Assembly: GCA_030998015.1 (NCBI GenBank)
Contig: JARWMV010000062.1
Span: 17,704-81,703, forward strand
Length of the DNA: 64,000 nt
From: Ceratorhiza oryzae-sativae
Taxonomy: Eukaryota > Basidiomycota > Agaricomycetes > Cantharellales > Ceratobasidiaceae
Reading direction: 5' to 3'
The translations under genes and the position numbers were made by a program. Under the pieces are notes generated by a model that saw only the letters and a list, made by a program, of their open reading frames with translations, had not been told where the DNA came from and did not search any database. Positions 1-11,030 of this stretch are shown piece by piece; the first letter of the stretch is position 1; the number at the start of each line of letters is the position of its first letter.

Positions 1-199
1 CTTTGATGCTGGTCTGAGAGTTTCCACATCTGGTTGAAGCCGACAAAGATCAACTGGATGATTAGGAGGAACTGGATAGCAAGTATGAGGAAGATCTGGG
101 TCGCAGGGAAGAAGAACAAATGCCTCTCAGCTTGGCAACTTAGAGATAGTTAATGCTCACTACTGGGCTCTTCAAACTTGAATTCCACGCTCTGGTAGT

Positions 200-560
200 C
201 TACACACACTCTGGGAATATGCTCAGACTCCTGAGCACCACTACCTGTTCATCAAGCTTGTCCATGTCACCCCGGCGACTTTTGGGAGGATACTTGCCAA
301 GATGCAAGAGAGTGGTGAGTTCTCTAACAGTTCAAATCATGCACAAGTACCGGTGGAGGACCTAATCGCTGTTGTGCTTTTTCACCTTGGGCGGTTTGGG
401 AATGGCGCAAGTACAGATGTGTAGCGTTCCTTGCTGGTCTTGGGCATGGAAAGAGTATCCTCTACACACAACATGTTATCAGCAAGTTGGGTGAGGTGGA
501 GGGAGTGGCCTGGCAGACTGAACTGGTTGAGGCCTATCATTGCTTCTGGAATGGTGAATG
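200..560 (+). pseudogene. Decayed PIF/Harbinger-like transposase N-terminal fragment
   Basis: One frame (about 200-424) reads LWEYAQTPEHYLFIKL, then VTPATFGRILAKMQ, then VPVEDLIAVVLFHLGRFGNGAS, and meets TAG at 422-424. A neighbouring frame carries on with LYTQHVISKL and stops near 560. The pattern (F/L-hydrophobic blocks, 'LFxLGRFGNGAS', then 'xLYTxxVI') is the helix-turn-helix N-terminal part of fungal DDE transposases of the PIF/Harbinger type. The frame change near 420 and the lack of a DDE core make it a relic. Family assignment is from memory of the motif spacing, not a search. Confidence 0.45.
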
Positions 561-3500
561 ATGCACTTCGAAAATGGTTTTATTTCATGATAGTACAGAG
601 TTCAGATAAAATACTTGAAGCAAAACACAAATAGTATAAACTAAAGTAGTGAAGACAAACCAGTGCACAAATAAAAAGGATTCTGCCCTTGTTGGCTCCA
701 TCCCCTTTCTTTAGTACACCCTTAACATGTTCTTGGGCCCCCTTCCTAGTTTGTTCACCTTTTGCTCCTGTGGGTTGATTTTCTTTCCCTTTCCGTTGAC
801 CGGGGGACTGGGGCTTGGCGAGGGTGGAAGTATCTCAATATATGATCAGTGTTGATTGGGGCTAGGGTCGGTTTTGACTTAGGAGGGACACTTGGCCCAG
901 GTTCTTCAATGTACCAAGTGGGCAAGTGGTGGAATGGTGGGGGTAGGGGCTTGAGGGATGAACTATGCGACCGTTGTTGATGTAAAACAGTGCGAGGGCC
1001 ATTTGGACTGGTTCCAGTAGTCGTAGCAATGGCTGTTTGGTTCGGACAACCATAGAAGAGCTCATAGAGACAGGGGAAGAGGGGGAAATATTTTATGATC
1101 TGGGCTTCAAATTAAATTAGATATAAATCAAGTGTCACAAAATTTACAAGAATACTTATGCCAAAGGTTCTTAACCTTGACCGTATTATTCTTACTGGGT
1201 CCAGTATTTGGGACGTACTCATCATGCTCAAGTTCACAAAGCGCCTCATGATTTGCATCATCACCTCAGCAAAATTATCCATGGATAATTGCATGTTATA
1301 AGATGTAATTTGAGTGTATTAACAAGAGGGGCTTTGTAATGGTGTAATTGGTGTAATCACAATGATATTAGCTCATGTGGACTGGAAGCGAACTCACTGA
1401 GTTAACTGTGTTCCAACATTTGTGCAAGCTTATTTTGGGTTGACTTTGAACTTGTTGGGATCGCTTTGCTTGCAAACCTCTCTAATGGGGTCTTCTTGGT
1501 AATCCCAGCAGTTTTATTTTGTACACAGGTGAGTTCAATGCGCATTGATTCAGGTGTTAGCAATTGCTCACATCGTCTGAGGACCGTTTCCCAAGCAAAA
1601 CAATATGCATCTTGTCATCCTCAATTACTGAAAGCAGCTTTTCCTGAAGCTTGTAGGACCACTTGATTGTGGACAGATGCATGCCATTACTAGGAGGAGC
1701 ATCGCCAGTGGGTGTGTCGTTGTGGGTGGACGCGTTTTGAACAACAGCACCAGCAGCCGTAGCATCTGCACGATTAACATGACGCTTGCAAGCGACTTCT
1801 GTTGTGTTTGAGTTTGCTGTATAGTGCCTTTCAGCATATGGATTAAGGAATGGACAACTTGAGGAGGGTTGTGGTGGGTGGAGGATGTGTCGTGTTTGTT
1901 TATCTTGCTGCGTTCTTGACAAACAAACCATGAGTTTGGACAATCCTCTGTTTGGACTTCCTTAGAGAAGAGTCGAATTGGACATGGGAGCAAATTTCCA
2001 TTCAGAATCTGTGCTACATCTGACGTATGTTGTATCTGCAAGATGTAAGCGTTCTTGCTCACATCTGGGGCCAATTTTGACAGGTGCTAGTCATTGAAAT
2101 CTTATACAGGGTAATGGACAATCCAATATTGTTATGCCACTCTAGCTTGATTTTAGGTGTGTCCTCTATTGTTGATAGTGGTGGACTCACTTGGGCTTCT
2201 CAGGGGGATGTATAATGCCAGCTGTCAAGGTTGTAAGGCATTCAGTTGTGAACGGCTTCAGCAAACTAAATTACTGAATCGTATATCCGAATGAAGAATT
2301 TGCGAGCTCTGAGACATGTTTGCAACATAGCAGGTGTCAGAGAATGTGTAATATCCTCATGTGTGAATAACATAACCATATTTGTATATCGCATCAAAAA
2401 TATCTTTCAACGCAAGTTGAAGAACAAGCTGTTGGAATCTGGGGAATCTACCTTGTAAGTTGAACACCATTCACCTGGTGGTAAATGCAATCTTGAGAAC
2501 TCTACCAAAGGCTAAAAATCTAGTTCTGTTGCTTAGTGAGGATTTTGTGCCCGATAATCCTTCTGTTACATCATCACTTGCCTGGAACGTCAAACTCCCG
2601 CTTGCAAGACAGCTTTTCTCAAATTGCACAACTGTGACAGCAAAACTTTTTATTTCAATTTGCCAGAATCTCGCCTGCAAACACAATCTGTGAAGGGCAT
2701 TCAGCCCATGTCAAGCACCAGAAATCCACACAACCCTCTTCCTAGAGTACGGTTGCTCTCTTATCAAGCTAACAATATGGGGCTGAGGTGCATTTTTTCT
2801 ATGAAGCTGTATTTTACAATGATACTGGCTTCATTAAATTTGAAACCAAGACGTTGCAAGTGCACTGTGTTTTTTTAATTGTGACTTTGACACACAAGGC
2901 GTACACCAACTCCTGTCAGTATTGCAGAGATAAACAATATTATATGATTTGATCTGCAAGATATTGTGCACTTGCTCATTAACCAGTTCACATAGACCTA
3001 TGCACATTTGTCCAAAATGCACTCAGCCCAGGCCAGCTGTTGAATCTAAAAGTCTGTAGGTGCCAGAATGATACTCAGTCCTGAATTCATTTTCTTTAAC
3101 CTACAGTACCACTGCGTTGTGATGCGTAGGTCAAAACATAGTTTAAATATTTGCATGATGCAAACTCTAATTTCACCAAATATTAGAACAAGCAGAGTGT
3201 GGAAATGCAAGTTTAAGTGTTTAAAGCTTCCCACCCCTGTCTTCTGAGGCTATTACGTTATTGGACAGGGTAGAAATCATTGACAACTATGCTAATTTTG
3301 GTTGCAGCATGTTGCTCTACATGACATGATGGTAGGACAAGGGAGGTCCCTTGCCTCTCTCAAGCTTCTTTGACAGTTTGGGGAAGCTACGAGTGGCACA
3401 GGCCACGCTTCCCGACATGTCAGGTTATTTGGTTGAATCACATATATATATACCATTCACAATGTCACAACACCAGTATTGTAAGTGTACCTCTTTCGTC

Positions 3501-3800
3501 TCCATTCAGAGTCATGTCAGTAAGATGAAAGCGAATTATCTGAGTCCATTTTGCTTAATAATTACCTTCATTAAACACCCATTCTAAGCTACTTGTCATA
3601 TCATCATTAGCTGTTTGCACAATTCAGACTTCTCGTGACACTATGCAAGGCTCCAATCTGAAACCAAAATTTGAGCCAACATTGAACAGGCAACTTTCAT
3701 CCCACTCACAGGTTAAGTATTGAACGTATTTTGTGAAGCTGCACTTTCAACCCCGATTACGGTTTGCTAATTGTGCGCAACATGGTGTTCGATTCTAGCA
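561..3800. other. Long stretch without a convincing gene
   Basis: AT-rich DNA. Two overlapping minus-strand frames at 1557-2074 (up to 149 codons) contain a protein-like stretch (ILNGNLLPCPIRLFSKEVQTE) but shift frame and have no recognisable domain. They could be a decayed transposon gene. I see no tRNA, no LTR ends with matching duplications and no other intact frame here. Confidence 0.4.
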
Positions 3801-5159
3801 TGCTCTGATAGGAGCTTGTGCCAGGCAGAGCCTTCAATGTATAGTTGTTTATCAAACTCCTACTCGAGCCCAATACTCCATCACGACAGCGTATGACTTT
3901 GCCCTGAATAGAGCTTCAGTCAGGCAGAGCCAAATCTGCACTGCCTTAATCCATTAGTGCAGCCAGAGAGCTTAGGCTTGGCAGAGCCAAGTATCGCCTT
4001 GACCTAGCCATGCGCGTTGAGGGTTTTTGACCATCTCACATGGCTTGACCTTGCTCTGGGAGGAGCTTCAGTCTGGCAGAGCCGCCACAAGAGGCCTGGG
4101 CCACTCAGCACAAGGTTTGATTGGCCTGCTCTGATAAAGCTTACACCTAGCAGAACCTGTGAGCAGGATGACTAGAGTCAAACTCCCAGACCTCAATCAA
4201 TAACCTTGCATCACCTGTCAGAGCTACAACCTGAACAGTAACGTCAAACACCTAAGTGGTGATGACAAGCCTATGGGCAGCGATGCCGGAGGCTTTACTG
4301 ACAACGTCTAAGGTGGGACGTGCAGTGAGGGTGCAATAAGATGCAAGGAGCTAGGGTAGCAAGTGCACTTATCCTCAAGAGGACTGGGCAGGGACTATGG
4401 ACTGGTAAGTCACACAGGTAGTAGAGGGGATACGACAGGAGGTCGAGTTCTGAGGCTTAAGGCTCTCAGACTCTCCCTTATATATTCATGGCCGAGGCAG
4501 TACAAATCAAATACCAGGACCAATAAGAAGCTAACAGTGCCACGTCACTACAGAACATTCTGGTAACACCAAACATTGAGTCAACAACAACAAGGTCACG
4601 TGACATGAAGGTAAATAAACCGCATATATCTGAATAAACAGGACTTGTCCAAAACACTGTAAAAAGGAAGTTATAAAATATAGAAAATTCATAATAAAAT
4701 CGTGCTCATGGTCTAGGCCATGACATCACCCATCTGTGCTCTGCGTAGAGCTTGAGATTGGCAGAGCTGGCAACGTAAGACCTGGACACACGTAGTGCAA
4801 GTCAAAATCCTTGAAAGTCCAATGATCCCATCGTGCGTCGTTCAGGCTTGCTCTGAGAAGTGCTTCAACCAGGCAGAGCCAACGTCAACACATCCCATCA
4901 CACGCAGACATAATCGGCATGCTCTGAATGAGCTTGTGCCAGGCAGAGCCAAATGTCACGCGAAGACCAGCCGCATTTCACCAATTGCAAAAGATCAACC
5001 AAACATGGTTGGACCTTGCTCTGAAAAGAGCTTTGGTCCAGCAGAGCCAACAACTGGGGTTCAATCAATTAGATTCAGCGAACGTTCTGGGTGTCAATAA
5101 CGTTGGTGGAAAGCACTGCTACAACCTTGCTCTGAGAGGAGCTTTGGTTTGGCAGAGCC
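3801..5159. repeat. Ten-copy dispersed hairpin repeat array, split by a solo LTR
   Basis: Ten copies of a ~31-bp imperfect hairpin lie at 3801-3832, 3900-3931, 3959-3988, 4052-4083, 4127-4157, 4737-4768, 4849-4880, 4920-4950, 5017-5048 and 5128-5159. The outer arms are GCTCTG and CAGAGC, with an AGCTT core between them. Intervals between copies are about 30 to 110 bp of non-repeated sequence. All copies are in the same orientation. The 580-bp gap between copies five and six is the solo LTR at 4216-4725 plus its flanks, so the array is older than that insertion. Confidence 0.75.
4216..4725 (+). mobile_element. Solo LTR with 5-bp target-site duplication
   Basis: A 510-bp segment begins TGTCA and ends TGACA (perfect 5-bp terminal inverted repeat with TG...CA ends). 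It is flanked on both sides by TCACC (4211-4215 and 4726-4730). It contains a TATA-like stretch near 4480 (CCTTATATATTC) and AATAAA-type signals near 4610-4700. No internal retrotransposon domain or second LTR copy lies nearby, so this is a solo LTR left by recombination. Superfamily cannot be told from the LTR alone. Confidence 0.85.
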
Positions 5160-5957
5160 CAATATAGCTTCAGGACCGGGTAGGAAAGACAATGAAACAA
5201 GGCGTTTATGTCTCCAGGGGAAAGTAACAATTGTGTTATTGGGGGGCAAATGGTGACACAGATGGCAAAATAGCCAGCTAGCAAAGTTGTGGTTGATGCA
5301 GGGAAGAAAACAACATTGGTCACATGATATACCTGTGATCTGCCTCTGATGTCAACATCTGGCATGCATGTGATGCACCCTTTTTCTTTTTCTTTTTTTG
5401 CATACAGGCATGTGACGCACGTGGTGGGAATGTTGTAAGTCCCATTGGGAAATATAAAGTCATCCACCAGCTAACAAAGCAATAGTCACTACCGAGGCGC
5501 CAAAAAAAAAGTATACATTTCCCATTCAGTTTTTGAATACCGTATATATTAGCCAAGGTGCACAATGCGTGATATTTTCTATATATTATTACTAGTTCTC
5601 TAATCACACCCTTATACGATGTTTACTATTATGCTCTTTGTCGAGGACGTATCCATGACTCCAACATACAACATTAAGTGCCTGACAACGTCTTAGCCCA
5701 ACAGTAGTCAGGAATCGACATAAAATCATGGACAAAAATGGCACTTGAAGTGCCCCATACTTATTTATCCGTCAAGAGATGTTCAACTTGGCAAGTCCAC
5801 GTGGTAGATGCAAACTGAAGTTTGGCCATGGAAAGAGAAACAGTCCCTATTCACACACTCATGTATCTCAATGGTGTTTAGGAGCCGATCCTCTGACCGT
5901 CTGGCAAATTTGGGTGGGTTATGCCAACGCTAGTTGCCGAAATGGACCTGAAGTCAC
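5160..5957. other. Intergenic, nothing recognised
   Basis: Contains a pyrimidine run near 5380-5400 and an A-rich run near 5503, and no supported gene. Minus-strand frames at 5075-5607 overlap one another and have no domain. Confidence 0.4.
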
Positions 5958-6406
5958 ATGACAACCTGGGTCAAAAGTCACATGACTGTAATGCGTTGTC
6001 GTCAGCCCCTAACTCCCCCAGTTCATCTCATCACCAATCCATTAAAAGAAATGTACCGAAGCACAAAAAATTCCAGCACACTCGCTATGATGAATGCCAA
6101 GACTCATCCAAGCCACTTTCAGCAGGTGTTGAACAGGATAGCTCGTACAACAAGGATGATTGTCCTAGGTGGGGAGTCTCCAGGCCATGGACTACCAGTA
6201 CGTCAGAGGTTCTATCTCAACTTTGTCATACTTGATATCCTGGAGTAGGGTCTTGATGAATCAGTCGACGTGCTCTATGGGGAGCAAGAGTCCAGATGCA
6301 TGGCTATGCGTACACTGATGCAGGAGCTTAAGCCTACAAGGCAGTCACCGGCTGAGAACCACAATCCTTTTGTGATCACAAGCTTCAACAAAGTCATGAC
6401 CAAGTG
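5958..6406 (+). pseudogene. Reading frame of unknown function with one internal TAG
   Basis: One frame stays open from the ATG at 5958 to about 6400 except for a TAG at 6246-6248. Before the stop it ends RQRFYLNFVILDILE; after it continues GLDESVDVLYGEQESRC and on to SFNKVMTK. The continuity of amino-acid-like sequence across the stop suggests a once-coding frame. It ends where an LTR-like segment starts (6407). No family recognised. Confidence 0.3.
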
Positions 6407-7336
6407 TTATGGATCACTAACATTTTCTATTATTTTAGTCTGCTCTGCCAACCTCAAGTGAAGCCTCTGTAATTAAATTGTGAAATACTCGAATTTGTAT
6501 GCGCTCTGAATTGTACTATTTTCTGTTCCATTAAATAGTACAAATTTCCCGCTCTCCAACGCATATTTTATTAAGTTTTTACGATAAGATCTCAGAGAGA
6601 TACAGAGGTTGCGATATTTCCTCTTATCAGGAGATATTGATTACAACATTGCACCGCTCATATCTCGGCAACCGCTTATGCTATCAGAGCTATCTTGTGC
6701 TCTATCGATAGCTAATCTTCGGCAGTATCTGCTGCCCGAAGATCGTCGCGATCCACCGGATCCTCGCGCCGGAATGGCCCGAAGATCATTAGAATCTTAC
6801 TGGACCATCAATCAAGATCTAATGACTCCAGTGAGTCAGGAGAGCTTCCCAAATTGATCCAGAAGCTTCTCTGACTCACTTTATGACTCACTGAGATGTA
6901 GCCTCCATTCATTACATGTATATACTATGATAATATGATCTACAGGCCAATAGCAGGTCTCAGATGCATCAATGCCTTCGATCCACACCCTGTCTTTACT
7001 CTTTTATCCTATACTGGGCTAGGGTGTACCCCAAGTATAGCAGTACCCTCTTTTGATGATCGCACTGGCATGCATGTATCTATTTGGTTCTGGAATGCCC
7101 TCCTCAGGGTATAAAAGGACCTCCTCTGAGGCCCTTCCAGACCACCTTCACTCCTCTACTCAACCCAGACCGGTTATTGGTTTCCTTTTTCTCTTTCTAT
7201 TTCTCTTGTCTGTGTGTGATTTCTTATATAACTAGTACTGAGGAATAAAGTACCATATTAGTTATATACTGTCTGATTCATTGTATCTTATATACAGAGA
7301 TATATAAGGATACAATATTGCCTGATTGAGCGTGAC
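6407..7336 (+). mobile_element. LTR-like segment, boundaries tentative
   Basis: Starts TGTTATGGAT and ends GAGCGTGACA. In the right order for an LTR it holds a TATA box (TATAAAAGG near 7099) and an AATAAAG signal near 7243. A 10-bp-arm hairpin around 6516-6546 (GTACTATTT ... AAATAGTAC) lies in its 5' part. I could not find a matching target duplication (CCAAG versus TTAAG), so either the right end is wrong or this is one LTR of a decayed element continuing to the right. Confidence 0.3.
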
Positions 7337-7665
7337 ATTAAGTACCAGCTATTAGAGGAAATCTAAGTACCTGTAGCTGAGGAAGTACATGCATTAGGCA
7401 GCCCACCATCTCTCCTATAAGCCATCACTTAAGCCTAGTATTAAGATTAGTATCAGTTAGTCCAAGTGACTAGGGCTGAACTACATTTAAGATATCTAAG
7501 GGAACCTGACCATAGTAGTCTTGCTCTTTATACCTATAAATTAGTCAGTTTACACTGTGAAAGATTAAGACTACCTTGAGTGTTACTTGATTGCATTGCA
7601 ACTACTTTGAGCCTTCTTACTCTAGTCTAAGAAGTATTGAGTATGATAAGTGTATACTAACATAT

Positions 7666-8450
7666 CTATATTTGCTTAAGCTCTAGATATTCAAGTGTAC
7701 CCTGACCTGTAACAGCTTCCTTCATGAGATGGCAAACCTGAAATCGACACTGCTCCAAAAACTGGTCTTCCAACATGGAATAGGATTCTTGGTTCCCATG
7801 TTTTGACACCCACCACCAGCTTCCTCCGGGATGACTCTCGGTTACAAATATTATTGCCAGATGGTAGCTAGAGTCCTTGTATAGTCTGTTACAACCAGAT
7901 GGTGTCAACTGGCTAGTAGATACCTACTGTGATTTGACTCACTGGTCTTTAAGGTGCTTCTTGTCCAGCTCAGTAAGCCCATGATGCAGCAGGCTACAGG
8001 AAACCACTACGTTCATCTGAAATACGCTCAGAAGCGCATCAATTTGTTTACATAATGCTTGCGCCGTCTCAGTGAGAGAACGAAGGTGAAATATCACGAT
8101 CATTACCCCTTCTGGGGTGCCAAGACACAAGGTCATTCTTGCTCTGCAGTTGATGACATACTACTCAGAAGCTCAGTACAAAACCTCTGGTCGACATTGC
8201 CACCTACCAGAGCACTACTAGCCTGCACCACCGCCAAGCATTCTGGGCACAGCCAAGCCTGCTCCTCTATGTCTGAAAACCCACTTGGAATTGTTACACA
8301 AGCCCGACCGGTGCTATTGTCTTGGGGTTGGCTTGGATTGTCATAGCAGAAGCATTGTTCACATATGTTGCAAACAATGACCATACCTCCGTCCTCACAG
8401 ATATAACAGTGCTGGATTTCACGTTGAGAAAAGGTTGATTTTGAAGACAT
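7666..8450 (-). pseudogene. PHD-like zinc-finger protein relic, frame-shifted
   Basis: From ATG 8450 the frame begins MSSKSTFSQREIQ and then shows a Cys-rich PHD-like block: CYICEDGG, VCNICEQCFCYD and WLCPECL, the spacing expected for a chromatin-reader type zinc finger. That frame stops at 8133. A second frame (8136-7939) with FHLRSLTETAQALCKQID and a third (to 7666) with SYHLAIIFVTESHPGGSWWW look like the continuation. The first TGA overlaps the next ATG in another frame, so either an intron or a 1-nt shift separates them. The rest matches nothing I can name. It may belong to a mobile-element-associated family. Confidence 0.35.
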
Positions 8451-9341
8451 TTTGCTCACTAGAGGTTTTCATGTTTGGATTAGTTGGTAGCAGTAACAGA
8501 ATGCAAAAAATTAGCTATCTACCCTGTGCTTGCTCCTCCGTTTTGCCTTCCATGCTGGGAACGTGTGCCAGAGTTTAATGGCAAAAAGAAACCAGGGTGA
8601 ACATGGCCAAGTCACGTGGGCGTGTGTCGATATTGCCAAGGTCAGAGCGCCGTTTGGTTGCATTTTCTGACTTCTGGAGATTGGACAGTTCAGCTAAGTG
8701 GCCTATGCAGCAAAGTAAGTCTCAGAAATAGCTCTTATATTAAAAGAGCTCATCGCGGAGCCCACCATCAAACATTTGACGCTTGATAGCACAAGGCACC
8801 ACATTTTCTCAATAGCATTTGTCCATTAAGCCCTGCTTTTAAACTCCAATTATTCGCTCCCTTAACCACTACGTCACCATGTATAGTTCTATGAAAATCC
8901 ATGGACTGCGTTTCAACAACGTCATATGGCAGGCTATGTAGAATAGATATATACAAATATATAAATATATATCGAATGTACAGAATGAACTGGCAATCGC
9001 ATGACTCATGTACTATGAATCTTGTACTTACTGTAACATTCTACAATGTACTAGAACACCTCTTTTTCATGTATACAAGGAGCTCTGTTTCTCTCTGTAG
9101 GTAGTCATCCGCACACTTCAATATAATATAGTTTTACTTGTCTTAAGCACACTGCACTACACGCATATAGCATGATATATACATATGTAAGTAGTATAGA
9201 TATCAACAGGCTAGAAAAGGTTTTTGGATTGTAGCGCCTTGCAATTCCAGTGCAACAGTAGTTGAAATATAGCATTGATATTTGATTGACATGAAGACAA
9301 ATATAGATAGAAATATACAGTACAATGATCAATGCTTTGTC
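8451..9341. other. AT-rich intergenic stretch
   Basis: Contains (TA)-rich runs near 8940-8975 and 9170-9190 and no supported gene, RNA or repeat boundary. Confidence 0.4.
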
Positions 9342-10351
9342 TTACTGCCTGCCTGTTATGCTCTGCTTGCTAGTATTGATTTGTGATCCTGCCACTGGTC
9401 TCCTAATGTGCGCCTGGGAGCTGTGGTTCAGAAGCTCATCCTCCAACAGCGGACCACCTATCATAGTGACAACATGCCCGGTGCCAGTCGTCGGAGCAGG
9501 AGTAGGAGCGGGCATTGGGACAGAAGGCGGTAGTGGGATGGGTGCAAGATCCTGTTGCGTTGAACGGTTGGGGGAGCTTTTGGAGGATATGGGTGGCACG
9601 GGATGGGTGGAACAGGAGAGAATTTGAAATCAAGACAGAGAGGGAGCCAGCGGTGCTTGCGCTATAGTGAGACCTGTGGGAGCGGTCGACGCTGTGGCCA
9701 GCAACGAAACAAGTTTGCCACATGCAGGCTCTGGCTTCCTGAGCCTGGTCTCTACTTATTCATCATTCAGTAATGGTACTTCGTGTGGGTGAATCTCATT
9801 GTATTTACTGATAGACATCGCTCTAACATGGTCTACAAGGGTCGTGGCCTGCCCAGACTCCTGATTAGCTTGATGCGCACCTATTCCAGCTGAATTGATC
9901 ACTCATGAGTTGAAACCAAGAAATGACAACTTTCAAACAGTCCGCTCACTATTAAAAGCACCCTGGTAGTCCATCATGCCTTGTCCCATGCCTCCTACTG
10001 CACTCTCCACCATGACTTGTGAACCTCTGCTCGAAGGGTCTTGAGACGATCCCAGCTTCTGCACCAATTCCATTGATCGTCAAGTTACAAGTAGAAAACG
10101 AACTGTAAAATGATCGACTCACCTCTTGAACATCCTTGCCTGACAATACGCAAGCAGGAGATGAAAGCTGGTCATCTGACCAGAGACCAACCTTGCGTTG
10201 CGTGAGCGGATCTTGAACATCTGTCTGCAAGCTGAATCGGATTGGTTTGTCCAAGGGAGGGGGACTAGCCGGGTCTCGTTGGGTGAATGGGAAATTAACT
10301 CCAGGTTGGGCTTTCTGGGGTTGCGGATGATTAAGGGGAGAATGGTTGAGG

Positions 10352-11030
10352 TGTTATGACCCGCCTAGCAGACATAACCTAACAACCGAATATTGTACAG
10401 ATTTATGGCATTTTTCCCGAAGCGGAACAAACCATAAACAAGGTCACGTGATCTCGGCGCTTACCTAACGATTAAGCGCCGGTGGTTACCCTGAACTCGC
10501 TCCAGCGTTTCTCTCCCATGTTACCTGGAGCGAGGAGTGAGTTGTCACGTGATCTCGGCGCTTATCCAGCGATTAAGCGCCGGTGGTTACCCTGAACTCG
10601 CTCCAGCGTTTCTCTCCCATGTTACCTGGAGCGAGGAGCGAGTTGTCACGTGATCTCGGCGCTTATCCAGCGATTAAGCGCCGGGTGCTTAAGTCCAAAA
10701 AGTCACATGACCCTCGGACCTCGCACGGCTCTATAAGATTCGGAGCCGCACAAACTTAAGACAAACAATTACCTAACCCATAGTACTATACATAACCTAC
10801 ACCTACTGCGGAATGTGCTTAGATAATACGTCCGCAGCCACCGCAGCCACAGGTATATATAAGGAGGATAAAGCAAGACTGGACACCTCAGCTTGCTTTA
10901 TCTCATCAACCACCATAGACCATAGCAAACACTGTAACTAGAACACTCAATACATACTGCATAGCACCAAAACCGTCAACGCAGCCACTACTTAAGTGCT
11001 CCACAAGGGAGCCTCCAGAGGGTCACGACA
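10352..11030 (+). mobile_element. Solo LTR inserted in a coding exon
   Basis: 679 bp, beginning TGTTATGACCC and ending GGGTCACGACA (near-perfect inverted termini, TG...CA). It is flanked by TGAGG at 10347-10351 and 11031-11035. It contains the 101-bp tandem repeat (10443-10684), a TATA box at about 10855 (GTATATATAAGG) and a downstream transcribed-looking region. No internal retrotransposon sequence is attached, so it is a recombination product. The host exon is on the opposite strand. Confidence 0.9.
10443..10684. repeat. 101-bp tandem repeat, 2.4 units, inside the LTR
   Basis: Units start at 10443, 10544 and 10645 (period exactly 101), each opening with GTCACGTGATCTCGGCGCTT. Within a unit, CGGCGCTTA pairs with TTAAGCGCCG, and ACTCGCTCCAG pairs with CTGGAGCGAG, so every unit can form two hairpins. 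Each unit also carries the palindrome TCACGTGA (an E-box type site). Lying in the U3 part of the LTR upstream of its TATA box, the array could act as a tandem enhancer; that is inference. Confidence 0.85.

Noticed and set aside
3801..5159. Hairpin array considered as a CRISPR array
   Set aside because: Repeats are only partly conserved, spacing is irregular, no cas genes are present, and the genome is eukaryotic.
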